A DNA stretch of 64,000 nt from Bacillus sp. MM2020_4 (GCF_011250555.1 NZ_JAANMZ010000017.1:16728-80727), one strand, 5' to 3'. Positions 26,262 to 34,970 are shown, counted from the stretch's first letter. The notes: generated from the sequence alone by a model not told the origin. A program made the numbers and translations.

Positions 26262-26308
26262 AAAAAGAGACCCATCCAGGTTGATTCCCCGTGCTAGGTC
26301 TCTTTTTT
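26262..26308 (-). terminator. Terminator downstream of the 3D-domain gene
   Basis: AAAAAAGAGACC ... GGTCTCTTTTTT, a stem with a long loop; lies just past the stop codon at 26334 (minus strand) and faces the membrane protein gene. Confidence 0.8.
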
Positions 26309-26333
26309 GCATTCCGTGTATGATGTTAAGCTT

Positions 26334-27455
26334 CTAATTCAAAACTACAACTTTTACAGTTTTTCTGCCCCATGAATACGCAGCTGCCTTTGTTGGCATA
26401 AGTACATCAATTCTATGACCTTTAATGGCACCGCCTGTATCACCAGCAATGGCTACCCCGTACCCTTCTACCCATACTTTGCTGCCCATTGGGATAACGG
26501 ACGGATCCACTGCAATCAATTTCATATTTGGATTGGCTGCAATATTATAGCCAGACGATGTAATGGTTCCACCATCAAATGGAGTGTATGCGGTCGCTGT
26601 AACATACATCTCTTTCCCGTTTATCGCCACACCGACATTTTCTTGAGATGGGGTTGACGAAGCGGATGCAGCAGCTCCCCGCGCACTTGCCGCTTCTTGC
26701 TCTGCACTAATTTTAGCTTGAATATCTCTCATCTGATTTTCAAGCCCGGATTTCTCCTGCTCGGCAAGCGCTACTTGCTGAGCAATTTGGGTATATCTTT
26801 CCTGCATGGCAGACAGGGTTTGTTGTCGTTTTTGCATGTTTTGATCAAGTTCTGCCTGCTGAGCAGCAAGCGCCTTTTGACCTTCTTCTAAAACCTTCTC
26901 TTGACGATCAATCTCTTCTTTATCTTTTTCAATCTGTTTAAGGTCTTCTTTTTGTGCCGTCAAAATATCTTTATCGGCATCCATTAGTTGTGACGCAGCA
27001 CTGGCACGCTGGATGAAATCTGAAATACTATCAGATTCAAAGAATAGGTTCACGATCAGATTGACGTTGCTATTTTGCTGCATCGCTACTGCCCGTTTTT
27101 TCATAATATCTTGGCGGGCGAGCATTTTGTCCTCAAGCACAACAATTTCCTCTTTTTTCGCTTCGATGAGTTTGTTCGTTTCATCAATTTTCGCTTGAGT
27201 TTTTGCCATTTCTTCTTTGTTCTTTGTAATCTCATTGTAAACAGATTCTAACTCTTGCTTAATATTTTGTATTTCTTTAGTGACCGATTTCTGTTCTTGT
27301 ACCTTTTGCTCTACTAATCTCTCTTTTTCGTCTAGCTGCTGCTTGGCATTATGTAGGGCATCGCTGTTTGATTGTGCATATGTAACCATTGAACCTGATA
27401 CACATAACATCATGGTAAGTAACACGAGAATGATACGCTTTCTTGTCGTTTGCAT
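26334..27455 (-). CDS. Secreted coiled-coil protein with C-terminal 3D domain
   Basis: 373 residues. Signal peptide (about 1-27, ending TYA), long coiled coil (about 30-245, rich in Glu/Lys/Gln heptads, of the type seen in PcsB/CwlO N-termini), Ala/Ser linker, and a C-terminal 3D domain (about 283-373). The three conserved Asp residues of this fold are seen in LIAVDPSVIP, IAGDTGG and HRIDVLM, preceded by TATAYTPF; this is the lytic-transglycosylase-like fold also found in YocH and YuiC of B. subtilis. It probably acts on the cell wall, with the coiled coil controlling access or binding the FtsEX/wall machinery; that part is inference. AAAGGAGA lies upstream of the ATG. Confidence 0.87.
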   Translation of the reverse strand: MQTTRKRIILVLLTMMLCVSGSMVTYAQSNSDALHNAKQQLDEKERLVEQKVQEQKSVTKEIQNIKQELESVYNEITKNKEEMAKTQAKIDETNKLIEAKKEEIVVLEDKMLARQDIMKKRAVAMQQNSNVNLIVNLFFESDSISDFIQRASAASQLMDADKDILTAQKEDLKQIEKDKEEIDRQEKVLEEGQKALAAQQAELDQNMQKRQQTLSAMQERYTQIAQQVALAEQEKSGLENQMRDIQAKISAEQEAASARGAAASASSTPSQENVGVAINGKEMYVTATAYTPFDGGTITSSGYNIAANPNMKLIAVDPSVIPMGSKVWVEGYGVAIAGDTGGAIKGHRIDVLMPTKAAAYSWGRKTVKVVVLN

Positions 27456-27631
27456 ACACTTTCTCCTTTCCTTAGTACCCTATTTATAACAAACCAATGT
27501 ACCAGTTATGTTACAAAAATATTAAATGTGTATCACATTTTGTCTTAATCCTCCGAAAAAGTGTCAAATCTGTGGCATAACAGTGTCTACTTTTGGGGTA
27601 ATTTCGTTGTCACTACGGACATAGCACTAAG

Positions 27632-27644
27632 GGTGACAGGCACC
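27632..27644. repeat. Dispersed repeat family A with flanking palindrome
   Basis: GGTGACAGGCACC followed directly by ATGGACAGTGTCCAT, an additional inverted repeat (27650-27664). Confidence 0.7.
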
Positions 27645-27704
27645 ATTCATGGACAGTGTCCATGTAGGGCGGACAGCTCATCATGAGCAATGAGTGGGGA
27701 ATAC

Positions 27705-27740
27705 AAAAAAGGCCCCGGTTGTTGTTTCCGGTGGCCCCTT
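27705..27740 (-). terminator. Terminator downstream of the 134-residue hypothetical gene
   Basis: On the minus strand GGGGCCACCGG, loop, CCGGGGCC and six T residues, just after the stop codon at 27758. Confidence 0.8.
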
Positions 27741-27757
27741 CATTCATCTTTTCCGAT

Positions 27758-28162
27758 TTATGGTAGATCCCCCACAAGTTTCTTCTCCTCTGACACGACC
27801 TGCACTTTCTCTCGCTTGCCCATCCGTTTTTTACGCAATGGTGGAATTCTTAGGAAGGAAATCTTACTCCCTTCTTTAATCGCAAAATCCGCTAACACGT
27901 CGAAGGCATCCTCTTCTGTTAGCAATCGACCACCCTCAGCAATCGAAAGCGATCGTTCATCAAGATTAAACTCTACATTGCAATCCCGAAAATAAAAGGA
28001 AATATTTGCATTATCATCTAGTGGGATGGTTCGGTAGGGAGAGTTCTTAGTTGATTTGGGTATTAGTTGCCCTTCTTCAAATGAGCTGGTTTTGCATGTG
28101 ATCTGTAATTCTTGGTTTGTAGCTTTTTTACCAATCAGGATGATGGAACTGGTGTTATTCAA
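27758..28162 (-). CDS. Hypothetical protein, about 134 residues
   Basis: Starts MNNTSSIILIGKKATNQEL if the TTG at 28162 is used; GGAGG lies eight bases upstream of it, whereas the ATG at 28198 has no ribosome-binding site. Beta-rich in the first two thirds (ISFYFRDCNVEFNL), basic in the last third (PPLRKKRMGKREK). No family recognised. It diverges from an XRE-type regulator, with three GTGCAC-type sites between them, so it may be a target of that regulator. Confidence 0.6.
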   Translation of the reverse strand: MNNTSSIILIGKKATNQELQITCKTSSFEEGQLIPKSTKNSPYRTIPLDDNANISFYFRDCNVEFNLDERSLSIAEGGRLLTEEDAFDVLADFAIKEGSKISFLRIPPLRKKRMGKREKVQVVSEEKKLVGDLP

Positions 28163-28263
28163 ATAAAGGACCTCCATTAATTTACAATTATCGAACATTA
28201 TTATTCGACAATACTATTCATTTTCCTGCACGCCCCCTATCCAATAGAATCCTTTTTCAAAGG

Positions 28264-28321
28264 GTGTGCACGTTTTTCACAATCATCAATGTGCACAACT
28301 GTCACATTTGGTCTTTGCACA
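28264..28321. promoter_or_regulatory. Three spaced GTGCAC-type sites, probable XRE operators
   Basis: TGTGCAC occurs at about 28265-28271, TGTGCAC at 28290-28296 and TTTGCACAC at 28314-28322, about 25 bp apart, in the gap before the XRE regulator gene. Palindromic cores at regular spacing suggest operator sites for an autoregulated repressor; binding is inferred. Confidence 0.5.
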
Positions 28322-28372
28322 CTTTTAAACCGTTAAGTTAAAAACATCAATGTTATGACGGCGGTGAAAAGG

Positions 28373-28786
28373 ATGTCTTTATCGAAAAAATTAAGGGAAC
28401 TGCGCGACAAGCAAAACTGGTCGCAGGAAACACTGGCTAACATGATGAACATGCACCGTTCGACAGTCAGTCGTTATGAAACAGGGAAAGCGATACCGAA
28501 TTACCAAACAGTTATTCGTTTTGCGGAAGTATATAATGTAGAGAAGGACTACCTGGTGGAAGAGCTTGATCAGTTGCTGCCAAACGTTGAGGCCCCCGGA
28601 TTTGTGCTGAAGGAAAATCCGGAGGATCCGGACATTGGACTGATTTTGAAGCTTGTGGAACTGGAACCGGAATTAAAAAAGGCTCTTGTTGACCTTTCCC
28701 TCATCGGTCCGAAACGCAGGAGTTTTTATGCAGACTGTATTGTAAACTTTATTAAGTTAGATAAACGTCATAAGGACAAAATGTAA
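28373..28786 (+). CDS. XRE-family transcriptional regulator
   Basis: About 137 residues. N-terminal Cro/CI helix-turn-helix (about 1-58: LRELRDKQNWSQETLANMMN, then HRSTVSRYETGKAIPNYQT), followed by an acidic linker and a helical C-terminal segment (IGLILKLVELEPELKKALVD) likely for dimerisation. ATG 28373 gives the canonical start (MSLSKKLRELR) with GGTGAAA upstream; an ATG six codons earlier is possible. It is divergent from the hypothetical gene at 27758, with three GTGCAC-type sites between. Confidence 0.88.
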   Translation: MSLSKKLRELRDKQNWSQETLANMMNMHRSTVSRYETGKAIPNYQTVIRFAEVYNVEKDYLVEELDQLLPNVEAPGFVLKENPEDPDIGLILKLVELEPELKKALVDLSLIGPKRRSFYADCIVNFIKLDKRHKDKM

Positions 28787-28791
28787 CATCG

Positions 28792-28827
28792 AAGAAGCCG
28801 CTGACACATGTTCAGCGGCTTCTTTTT
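28792..28827. terminator. Terminator after the XRE gene
   Basis: GAAGCCGCTGA, loop CACATGT, TCAGCGGCTTC and a T-run. Confidence 0.9.
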
Positions 28828-29047
28828 AAAAAAACAGGGGGGTTTTTTACTAGTTTTCCCGGGCCGCTGATTTTTATACTTTCTCTTTATAAAAAAAATC
28901 CGGCAATGGCTGCCGGACGGAAAAATGAGGATGATAACGGAGGCGTGCTTGATTTTCTCTAACAACCGGAACCAGTGCGAGGGAAGTCTTTTCAAAAAAC
29001 AATTCATGAAGCAGATCTGTGGTGTATTTGGTCGAGTAATCCAGGAT

Positions 29048-29272
29048 TCAAAGGTGTATGGGAAATTTGTTTGCAGATTCGTGCGGGTATCTGGAGTAGA
29101 TTTGAATGGGGCCACGTTCCTTGTTCTCTAGTTGCTGCTCTCTTATAAGCCATTCCAATTGACTGACGCGTTTCTGCAGGCTGTCGACATTTTTATTGGC
29201 CTTTCCCACCATTTTAATTAAGCTTTCCAGCAGTTGCTCCAGGTTGTTGACAGCGTCATCATTAATTTCCAA
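29048..29272 (-). CDS. Small coiled-coil protein translationally coupled to ssbB
   Basis: About 74 residues ([18 protein letters not shown]...), a heptad-patterned helix ([20 protein letters not shown]) followed by a charged tail. The start is read as TTG 29272 with AAAGGAGG nine bases upstream, and it overlaps the end of the ssb gene by 11 bp in another frame, which suggests coupled translation. No known family. It could assist the competence SSB, but that is only positional inference. Confidence 0.55.
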   Translation of the reverse strand: MEINDDAVNNLEQLLESLIKMVGKANKNVDSLQKRVSQLEWLIREQQLENKERGPIQIYSRYPHESANKFPIHL

Positions 29273-29633
29273 CTGGCATTTCCTCCTTTTTGGGCTCAGG
29301 CGAAGCATCATGTGGTTTGGCGCTCAGGAAACGGACCGTTTCAGCCACCACCTCTGTAACATACACCCTTTTGCCTTCTTTGTTATCATAATGGCGGGTT
29401 TGGAGTCTGCCCGTAATCCCGATAACTGATCCTTTTCGACAATAGTGGCACGTATTTTCCGCGGCCTTCCGCCATAATGTGCACGGTACAAAATCGGCCT
29501 CAATTTCACCATTATGGTTGCGAAAGTGGCGATTTACTGCCAGCGATATTTGTGATACAGCCGTCCCATCCGGCGTCTTTTTTAATTCCGGATCCCGCGT
29601 CAGCCGACCAACAAGTGTAACCTGATTTATCAT
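29262..29633 (-). CDS. ssbB: Single-stranded DNA-binding protein, short form (SsbB/YwpH)
   Basis: 123 residues. The OB-fold of SSB fills residues 1-105 ([42 protein letters not shown]). The long Gly/Asp-rich tail of SsbA is missing and the C-terminus is short (EEMPVGN), as in the competence protein SsbB, which coats incoming DNA. Neighbourhood with ywpF supports the SsbB identity, as in B. subtilis. The tail lacks the DDDIPF-type tip that recruits partners. A clear ComK box was not found upstream. Confidence 0.88.
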   Translation of the reverse strand: MINQVTLVGRLTRDPELKKTPDGTAVSQISLAVNRHFRNHNGEIEADFVPCTLWRKAAENTCHYCRKGSVIGITGRLQTRHYDNKEGKRVYVTEVVAETVRFLSAKPHDASPEPKKEEMPVGN

Positions 29634-29877
29634 TCTTTCAACTCCTTTTTCTTTGATGGTTCTATCATAGTCCCAAGGTCTGATTGTTGTAAAATAGCGA
29701 TAATGCGTTTATCAGCGTGGTTTTTGTCAAAGACTGCCGGTTATCACCCCTTTTTTTGTCAAAAAATAGGGACTTTTTTCACATAAGGCAGTTTCTGCAA
29801 ATTTCAACAAATATTTTTCGACATTTGTTTTTCTGTCGCGTATGTTATAATTTAGGAAAAATAAACAGGAGGCTGCT

Positions 29878-30309
29878 ATGAAATCGTTTAAGTTGTACTC
29901 ATTGGATGTCGTTGGCGATCATTCTTCTGTCGAGGTGCCATTAGTAGATGGCTTGATTTTAAATAAGGAGGACGAACACTCCACCTGGCTGCTCGAGGCG
30001 TATACAAACATGTCCCTCTATGATTATTTTAAAAAAATTTCCGAGCAGAATCAGGATATTATTGTGGAAGCGGTGATCACGAAGAAGGAGAACGCTCCGG
30101 CCTATTTTCAAACCAAGATTTCCTCTCTGCTTAAGTTTGAAAACTACATTAGCGTCTTGTTTGAAGGCCATTTGCGCCGCAATAAAAGCGATTATTCCGA
30201 GCTCCTGCTCGACAATTTGATGCAAAAGGGGCTGGAAGGCGAAGATCTCCTCAGGGAATTCAAGGAAAAGATAAAGAGCAAACCAAAAATTAAAGTAAAA
30301 AATCCTTAA
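29878..30309 (+). CDS. ywpF: YwpF-like protein
   Basis: 143 residues, soluble. The N-terminus MKSFKLYSLDVV and the LENYISVLFEGHLRRNKS-like middle fit the YwpF family of Bacillus, whose function is unknown. It sits beside ssbB as in B. subtilis. AACAGGAGG lies at good spacing before the ATG, and a terminator follows. Recognition rests on overall pattern and position. Confidence 0.75.
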   Translation: MKSFKLYSLDVVGDHSSVEVPLVDGLILNKEDEHSTWLLEAYTNMSLYDYFKKISEQNQDIIVEAVITKKENAPAYFQTKISSLLKFENYISVLFEGHLRRNKSDYSELLLDNLMQKGLEGEDLLREFKEKIKSKPKIKVKNP

Positions 30310-30342
30310 TCTGTTTGCTAGACATTCGTTCGACAAAAGCCG

Positions 30343-30368
30343 CCAGTCCTCGGACTGGTTTTTTCTTT
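30343..30368 (+). terminator. Terminator after ywpF
   Basis: CCAGTC, loop CTCG, GACTGG followed by TTTTTTCTTTT. Confidence 0.9.
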
Positions 30369-30465
30369 TGGATAAAATTCGGGGGATTATTTACATTTTT
30401 GTTGATTTTCTGCCAATTATTGTGATATTAATAGTATTGGTAAATTTTTATATAAAGGGGGAAAC

Positions 30466-30735
30466 ATGTTGAAAGGATCATTTGGACTTATCATCGGTAT
30501 TATAATTGCTATTTTTTTATACCTTGATGCGCCGAAGCACAATAAAAGTCGCTGGCTTTGGGCTATTTTAGGTTTTTTCTTTGGCCCCATTGCCTTAGGG
30601 ATTTATTTCATTCGAACAGGACGCAAAGTTCTCGGCTGGATTATAACCATCGTATCCATACTGCTTTACATCATAATCATCGTCTCTATTATTTTACTAG
30701 TAGTAGCATTAGTAGCAACCGGCGGCGAATTCTAA
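30466..30735 (+). CDS. Small membrane protein, 89 residues
   Basis: Two to three hydrophobic helices (GLIIGIIIAIFLYLD, WLWAILGFFFGPIALGIYFI, WIITIVSILLYIIIIVSIIL) with a conserved-looking KHNKSRWLWAILGF turn of the type found in phage-shock/PLDc-N-like small membrane proteins. AAGGGGG lies upstream of the ATG. Followed by two family A repeats. Function unknown. Confidence 0.7.
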   Translation: MLKGSFGLIIGIIIAIFLYLDAPKHNKSRWLWAILGFFFGPIALGIYFIRTGRKVLGWIITIVSILLYIIIIVSIILLVVALVATGGEF

Positions 30736-30737
30736 AG

Positions 30738-30798
30738 GGTGTCAGGCACCATTTGAGCACTTGCCACTGTCAATACCGTATAAAGGGTGTCAGGCACC
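30738..30798. repeat. Pair of family A repeats
   Basis: GGTGTCAGGCACC at 30738-30750 and again at 30786-30798, both preceded by TAAAG, 48 bp apart; a local duplication of the element. Confidence 0.85.
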
Positions 30799-30827
30799 AA
30801 GAAATAGCCGCCTGCCACCCTTTCTTT

Positions 30828-31196
30828 TTATTCGTCTTTGTTGTCTGCGTCGTTTCTGTCGATGTCATCCTCGATGATGTCTTCTCTTGGTGTATTGTTG
30901 TCCTTACCCGGGTCTTTGTCGGTATCCGTATTTTTGTCTTCTGACTCTGGATAGTGATGATCGTTGTTCAAGTTGTTGTTCCGATCGAAGTTATCGTTCA
31001 AATTGTTATTCCGATTGAAGTTATCATTCAAGTCGTTGTTCCGATCGAAATTATCATTTAAATCATTGTCCGCCGGTGTGTTCACATTATTATTTGTTGG
31101 TGGTGGCGGATTTTGATCATCATTATTGTTACAGCCAACAAGCAGCACCCCGGATAGGACAGAACCTGCGAGTAATAAAAATAACTTTCTCTTCAA
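30828..31196 (-). CDS. Asn/Asp-rich repeat lipoprotein
   Basis: About 122 residues. Signal peptide with lipobox LVGC, then NNNDDQNPPPP and about three tandem ten-residue repeats (LNDNFDRNND, LNDNFNRNNN, LNDNFDRNNN), ending in a highly acidic tail. DNA in the repeat part shows a 30-bp period. The TTG at 31196 is taken as start because GAAAGGGG lies eight bases before it; the longer frame upstream lacks a signal. Low-complexity surface lipoprotein of unknown function; copy number of the repeat may vary between strains. Confidence 0.7.
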   Translation of the reverse strand: MKRKLFLLLAGSVLSGVLLVGCNNNDDQNPPPPTNNNVNTPADNDLNDNFDRNNDLNDNFNRNNNLNDNFDRNNNLNNDHHYPESEDKNTDTDKDPGKDNNTPREDIIEDDIDRNDADNKDE

Positions 31197-31298
31197 GCGA
31201 AAAGCCCCTTTCACTAAATAATTGACCGCTGAGATGTAATGGTCTGTTTTTAGCTTCCCCACTGTGAAAAAATTGTTGACAGGAACATTTATCCACGA

Positions 31299-31331
31299 AA
31301 AAAACGACCAGGATCGAGATCCCAGTCGTTT
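31299..31331 (-). terminator. Terminator after fabZ
   Basis: On the minus strand ACGACTGGGATC, TC, GATCCTGGTCGT and seven T residues, ten bases from the fabZ stop. Confidence 0.9.
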
Positions 31332-31339
31332 ATCCAACA

Positions 31340-31774
31340 TTATTCTTTTTTGTCCCCTAACGCAAACGTGATTTCTGCTTCACAAGCAACCTCGCCATCA
31401 ACGGTCGCAACGGCTTTGCCTTTGCCGATCGGCCCGCGGATCCGCACCATTTCTACTTCAAGGCGAAGCTGGTCGCCGGGTTTTACTTGCCTTTTAAAGC
31501 GGCAATTGTCAATTCCTGCAAAAAAAGCTAAGCGGCCGCGATTTTCTTCCTTTTTCAAAACGGCGACTGCCCCTACCTGCGCAAGAGCTTCCACGATTAA
31601 AACACCCGGCATGACAGGATAATCCGGAAAGTGGCCATTGAAAAATTCCTCGTTGGCAGAAACGTTTTTAATTCCAACAGCTCGTTTTCCTTCCTCCACC
31701 TCTAAAATACGGTCAACCAATAAAAACGGATAGCGGTGCGGAATAATTTCTTTAATTTGTTCAATATCAAGCAT
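31340..31774 (-). CDS. fabZ: 3-hydroxyacyl-[acyl-carrier-protein] dehydratase FabZ
   Basis: 144 residues, normal length. Catalyses dehydration of beta-hydroxyacyl-ACP in type II fatty acid synthesis. Hot-dog fold motifs [11 protein letters not shown] and catalytic His in [14 protein letters not shown], with Glu in [14 protein letters not shown] 31774 ([16 protein letters not shown]) has AGGAGGT upstream; the longer frame is an artefact. In B. subtilis the gene (ywpB) follows mbl-flhO-flhP; here it follows mbl and a small membrane protein. Confidence 0.95.
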   Translation of the reverse strand: MLDIEQIKEIIPHRYPFLLVDRILEVEEGKRAVGIKNVSANEEFFNGHFPDYPVMPGVLIVEALAQVGAVAVLKKEENRGRLAFFAGIDNCRFKRQVKPGDQLRLEVEMVRIRGPIGKGKAVATVDGEVACEAEITFALGDKKE

Positions 31775-31884
31775 GTAATTAGTACCTCCTACTAGGAACA
31801 AGTATTTACCCCTTATTCTACTATTAATGATAGACAAAAGGAAAGGGCAATCCGGGTCCCTTCCCTATTTTTCCTGTATTACCG

Positions 31885-32196
31885 CTATTTCTTATCCACT
31901 AAATCAAGTATATGCGTCCATGTTGACTCTTTAAACACATCTGCCATTTTTCCGCCGCCGAGCACGCCGTACCCCACAGCCGCACCAGCTACCACACTGA
32001 CAAAGATGAAAACAACCAAAAGCAGCAAACGAAGCCAAATGGGAATCATGCGAATTCGGATGCGTTTAGTTGGACTTGGAACGGCATCCGCCTTTTCCAC
32101 ATTCACTAGTCTTTTTTCGTGGTCAGCATCGTGGTTACCTTTTTTATATTCTTCTCTCGTCCTTGCTTGCTGCTGGTTTAGATTATCTGCAGACAT
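31885..32196 (-). CDS. Small membrane protein of the EpuA family
   Basis: 103 residues: charged N-terminal half (ARTREEYKKGNHDADHEKRL), then RIRIRMIPIWLRLLLLVVFI, one membrane helix and a C-terminal GYGVLGGGKMADVF. The RxRxxPxWLR motif is typical of the EpuA family (often misannotated as RNA polymerase subunit beta because of database history). Its role is unknown; in streptococci it lies near murA. It stands between mbl and fabZ where flagellar flhO-flhP are found in B. subtilis. Confidence 0.75.
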   Translation of the reverse strand: MSADNLNQQQARTREEYKKGNHDADHEKRLVNVEKADAVPSPTKRIRIRMIPIWLRLLLLVVFIFVSVVAGAAVGYGVLGGGKMADVFKESTWTHILDLVDKK

Positions 32197-32412
32197 TCCT
32201 TATTCCCCTTTAACCGAATTCCGTTCGGATCACAAGTTTACTTCCTATTATATCCTAATTATTTTATAAAAATTTCTTTACAAAAAGTCCATTTTCTCTA
32301 TTATAAAAAATTATTCACGATAACACATTAATATTTTACAGAAAAAAGTCAATTCTTGCAAAAAAGGATAGATTTTTGGCGAAAAATTGATGATCGGACC
32401 CAGGGTCCAGCC

Positions 32413-32466
32413 AAAAAAAGCCCAATGAGCGAGGCTTGTCCTGCCTGCTACATTGGACTTTTTATA
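32413..32466 (-). terminator. Terminator downstream of mbl
   Basis: AAAAAGTCCAATG ... CATTGGGCTTTTTTT on the minus strand, long loop with an inner GC-rich hairpin. Confidence 0.75.
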
Positions 32467-32567
32467 TGGTAAGATGTCCTACGACCCAAATCAAGAAGAT
32501 TGTTGTCGAACATCATTTACCAATCCGAACTCCTCTTAGGAGCCAGATTTACTTTTCCAAAAAAGGT

Positions 32568-33569
32568 TTACCCTAATTTCCGATTAGGAATGCGGTCGAT
32601 ATTATCCAGCATGATCCCGGTGCCTATTGCCACACAGTCCATTGGATTTTCCGCAACAAGCACAGGTACCTTCAGCTCTTCTGCAAGCAGCATGTCGATG
32701 CCGTGCAGCAATGCGCCGCCGCCAGTTAAAATGACGCCGCGGTCAATGATGTCAGCTGAAAGCTCTGGTGGTGTGCGCTCAAGAACGCTTTTTGCCGCCT
32801 GAACGATCACAGCAACTGATTCTCTTAATGCGCCTTCGATTTCTTCAGAACGAACTGTAATCGTGCGCGGTAGACCACTCACCATGTCACGGCCGCGGAT
32901 TTCCATTTCCTCCGAACGAGAACCTGGGAATACGGTGCCGATATTGATTTTAATATTTTCAGACGTGCGCTCACCGATCAACAGCTTGTACTCGCGCTTG
33001 ATGTAGTTGAGAATTTCCATGTCAAACTTGTCGCCGGCCATTTTGATGGAGGAAGAAGTCACGATATCGCCCATTGAAAGCACAGCAACGTCCGTTGTTC
33101 CTCCCCCGATGTCTACTACCATATTTCCGCTTGGCTGGAAGATGTCCATTCCAGCACCAATTGCTGCCACTTTTGGCTCTTCTTCAAGGTAAATCTTTTT
33201 GCCGCCGCTTTTTTCAGCAGCTTCCTTAATAGCCTTTTGCTCAACACTTGTAATGTTCGTTGGGCAGCAGATTAAAATGCGCGGCTTCGATAAAAAGCCC
33301 TTAACGTTTAGTTTATTAATAAAATGCTTTAACATTGCTTCTGTTACATCAAAATCTGCAATCACGCCGTCTTTTAACGGGCGGATGGCGACGATGTTTC
33401 CTGGTGTCCGGCCAACCATGCGGCGAGCTTCCTCACCTACAGCTAAAACGCGGTTTGAATTTTTATCAATTGCCACGACGGAAGGTTCATTCAGCACAAT
33501 TCCACGGCCTTTTACGTGAATTAGCACGTTGGCCGTTCCTAAGTCAATTCCAATATCCCTTGCAAACAT
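32568..33569 (-). CDS. mbl: MreB-like rod-shape protein Mbl
   Basis: 333 residues, the same length as B. subtilis Mbl. Actin-like ATPase that guides lateral wall synthesis at the membrane. Phosphate 1 motif DIGIDLGTANVLIHVKG, phosphate 2 VVDIGGGTTDVAVLS, adenosine motif GVILTGGGALLHG. ATG 33569 (MFARDIGIDLG) with AAGGAGG upstream. Identity as Mbl rather than MreB rests on the adjoining spoIIID gene and on MFARDIGIDLGTANVLIH. Confidence 0.96.
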   Translation of the reverse strand: MFARDIGIDLGTANVLIHVKGRGIVLNEPSVVAIDKNSNRVLAVGEEARRMVGRTPGNIVAIRPLKDGVIADFDVTEAMLKHFINKLNVKGFLSKPRILICCPTNITSVEQKAIKEAAEKSGGKKIYLEEEPKVAAIGAGMDIFQPSGNMVVDIGGGTTDVAVLSMGDIVTSSSIKMAGDKFDMEILNYIKREYKLLIGERTSENIKINIGTVFPGSRSEEMEIRGRDMVSGLPRTITVRSEEIEGALRESVAVIVQAAKSVLERTPPELSADIIDRGVILTGGGALLHGIDMLLAEELKVPVLVAENPMDCVAIGTGIMLDNIDRIPNRKLG

Positions 33570-33732
33570 TCTTTTTTCGTTCCTCCTTGGAGACAAAATC
33601 CACATACTTTTCCTAATTGTCTATTCTACCATATTCATTAAAATTTCCATAACGATTTAATAAAAATACGTAGACTTTTGTGGAAATGTGTCGGTAGAGG
33701 AGGAATTTTTTTAAAAGTGGTACTGTTTGAAG

Positions 33733-33758
33733 AAAAAAAGGCTGTTTATTTAACAGCC
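33733..33758 (-). terminator. Terminator of spoIIID
   Basis: GGCTGTTaaatAACAGCC and seven T residues on the minus strand, overlapping the spoIIID stop codon; separates spoIIID from mbl. Confidence 0.8.
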
Positions 33759-34018
33759 TCCCCTTCCTTTTCTTCTTTTTGATATTTCATTTTTGTCGCC
33801 TCTCCACCCCTGAGATGACGGATCGATTTATGATAATCTAGAATTTCTTTAACCTCGTTTGCCAGCTCTGGATTAATTTCAGGAAGTCTCTCTGTTAGAT
33901 CCTTATGGACTGTACTTTTGGATACGCCAAACTCCTTCGCAATCACGCGAACCGTTTTCCTCGTCTCCACGATATACTTTCCAATCTTGATAGTTCTCTC
34001 TTTGATGTAATCGTGCAC
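33746..34018 (-). CDS. spoIIID: Sporulation transcriptional regulator SpoIIID
   Basis: 90 residues. Mother-cell regulator that switches sigma-E genes on or off during sporulation. Nearly the same as B. subtilis SpoIIID from the N-terminus (MHDYIKERTIKIGKYIVET) through the helix-turn-helix (VIAKEFGVSKSTVHKDLTER) to HKSIRHLRGGEATKMKY. GTG start, as in B. subtilis, with GGAGGG upstream. Confidence 0.97.
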   Translation of the reverse strand: MHDYIKERTIKIGKYIVETRKTVRVIAKEFGVSKSTVHKDLTERLPEINPELANEVKEILDYHKSIRHLRGGEATKMKYQKEEKEGEAVK

Positions 34019-34643
34019 ACTCTCGCCCTCCCTAATATGGATGTGAGTAGTGTGAAATGAGACCCGCTTATCACTTCGACGAATACTGCTTCCGCACAGT
34101 TATAAAGGTGTGTGTTGTGTAAATGGTGCCTGTCACCGTTTACACTATTGCTGTCTCCTAAATGGTGCCTGTCACCATTAGTACTATTTACACCATGCGG
34201 CAGAAAGTATTACCCTTCTGACAATACAATGAATAATCATGTCTCCGACTGAATGCCCGCTAATTTCAAACGACTCTTCACCTCAAACACTCTCTTTGTA
34301 AAGGTTTGTAACCATTTTATTAGCTTGGATACGGGTTTATGCACAAAATCCACAATCGGGACAAGGGTGTTCGTCGGATCTTTTGAAAATAGGACAATTT
34401 CACTTTTTTCGACATTCGGGGGAATGCACGTGTCCCAAGGGGTTTCTCGAGGAAATCGTCTGCGGATGTCGTTATTTCCCGAGAAATTTGTCGAGCGAAA
34501 AAATGATTTTAAACCACTTAATATCAGTATTTCTGGTTCAAACTCGCCTAATATGAGGCAAATTTCGATTCCTTTTCAGCAAGCTTCAGCACATTTCAAG
34601 TATAATGGGAGAAAATAAATGTTCATCAGAAAGGATCATCCCT
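34019..34643. other. Long intergenic region between spoIIID and the alkyltransferase-like gene
   Basis: About 620 bp. Holds the spoIIID promoter region and two family A repeats (34125, 34164). A 121-codon frame at 34253-34618 has no ribosome-binding site and reads like random sequence. No RNA structure was recognised. Confidence 0.5.
34125..34176. repeat. Pair of family A repeats
   Basis: GGTGCCTGTCACC at 34125-34137 and 34164-34176, each preceded by AAAT or TAAAT, with TTTACACTATT/TAGTACTATT sequences next to them; same layout as the pair inside ywqA. Confidence 0.85.
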
Positions 34644-34970
34644 ATGACACCTTTTACAGCAGCAGTAGTGGAAATTATTCAAAACATACCAGAAGGTAAG
34701 ATTATGACTTATGGACAGATCGCCGGGCTTGCCGGAAGCCCTCGTGCAGCCCGCCAGGTCGTCCGCATCCTTCATTCCATGAGTCAGAAACACCACCTAC
34801 CCTGGCACCGGGTCATCAATGCTAAGGGTCAAATTGCCATTCAGGAGGACGATTCCTACAATGAGCAGTGGATGTCGCTTGAAGCGGAGGGTGTCCAGGT
34901 AGGGTTGAACGGAGTAATCGATTTGCGGAGATATCAGTGGCATCCCGAGCAGGTTTTTATCGAAGAATAA
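34644..34970 (+). CDS. Alkyltransferase-like protein (MGMT family, Cys replaced by Trp)
   Basis: 108 residues. The DNA-binding half of O6-alkylguanine-DNA alkyltransferase is visible (IPEGKIMTYGQIAGLAGSP, RAARQVVRILHSM), but the active-site PCHRV is PWHRVI here, the mark of ATL proteins, which bind O6-alkylguanine and hand it to nucleotide excision repair instead of dealkylating it. ATG 34644 is chosen with AGAAAGGA at proper spacing; an upstream in-frame ATG at 34605 has none. Monocistronic. Confidence 0.88.
   Translation: MTPFTAAVVEIIQNIPEGKIMTYGQIAGLAGSPRAARQVVRILHSMSQKHHLPWHRVINAKGQIAIQEDDSYNEQWMSLEAEGVQVGLNGVIDLRRYQWHPEQVFIEE

Noticed and set aside
29700..29780. Possible ComK box upstream of ssbB
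   Set aside because: AAAA and TTTT runs occur, but the spacing does not fit two AAAA-N5-TTTT half-sites at proper helical distance.
34253..34618. 121-codon open frame before the alkyltransferase-like gene
   Set aside because: No ribosome-binding site, composition like random intergenic DNA, no family pattern.
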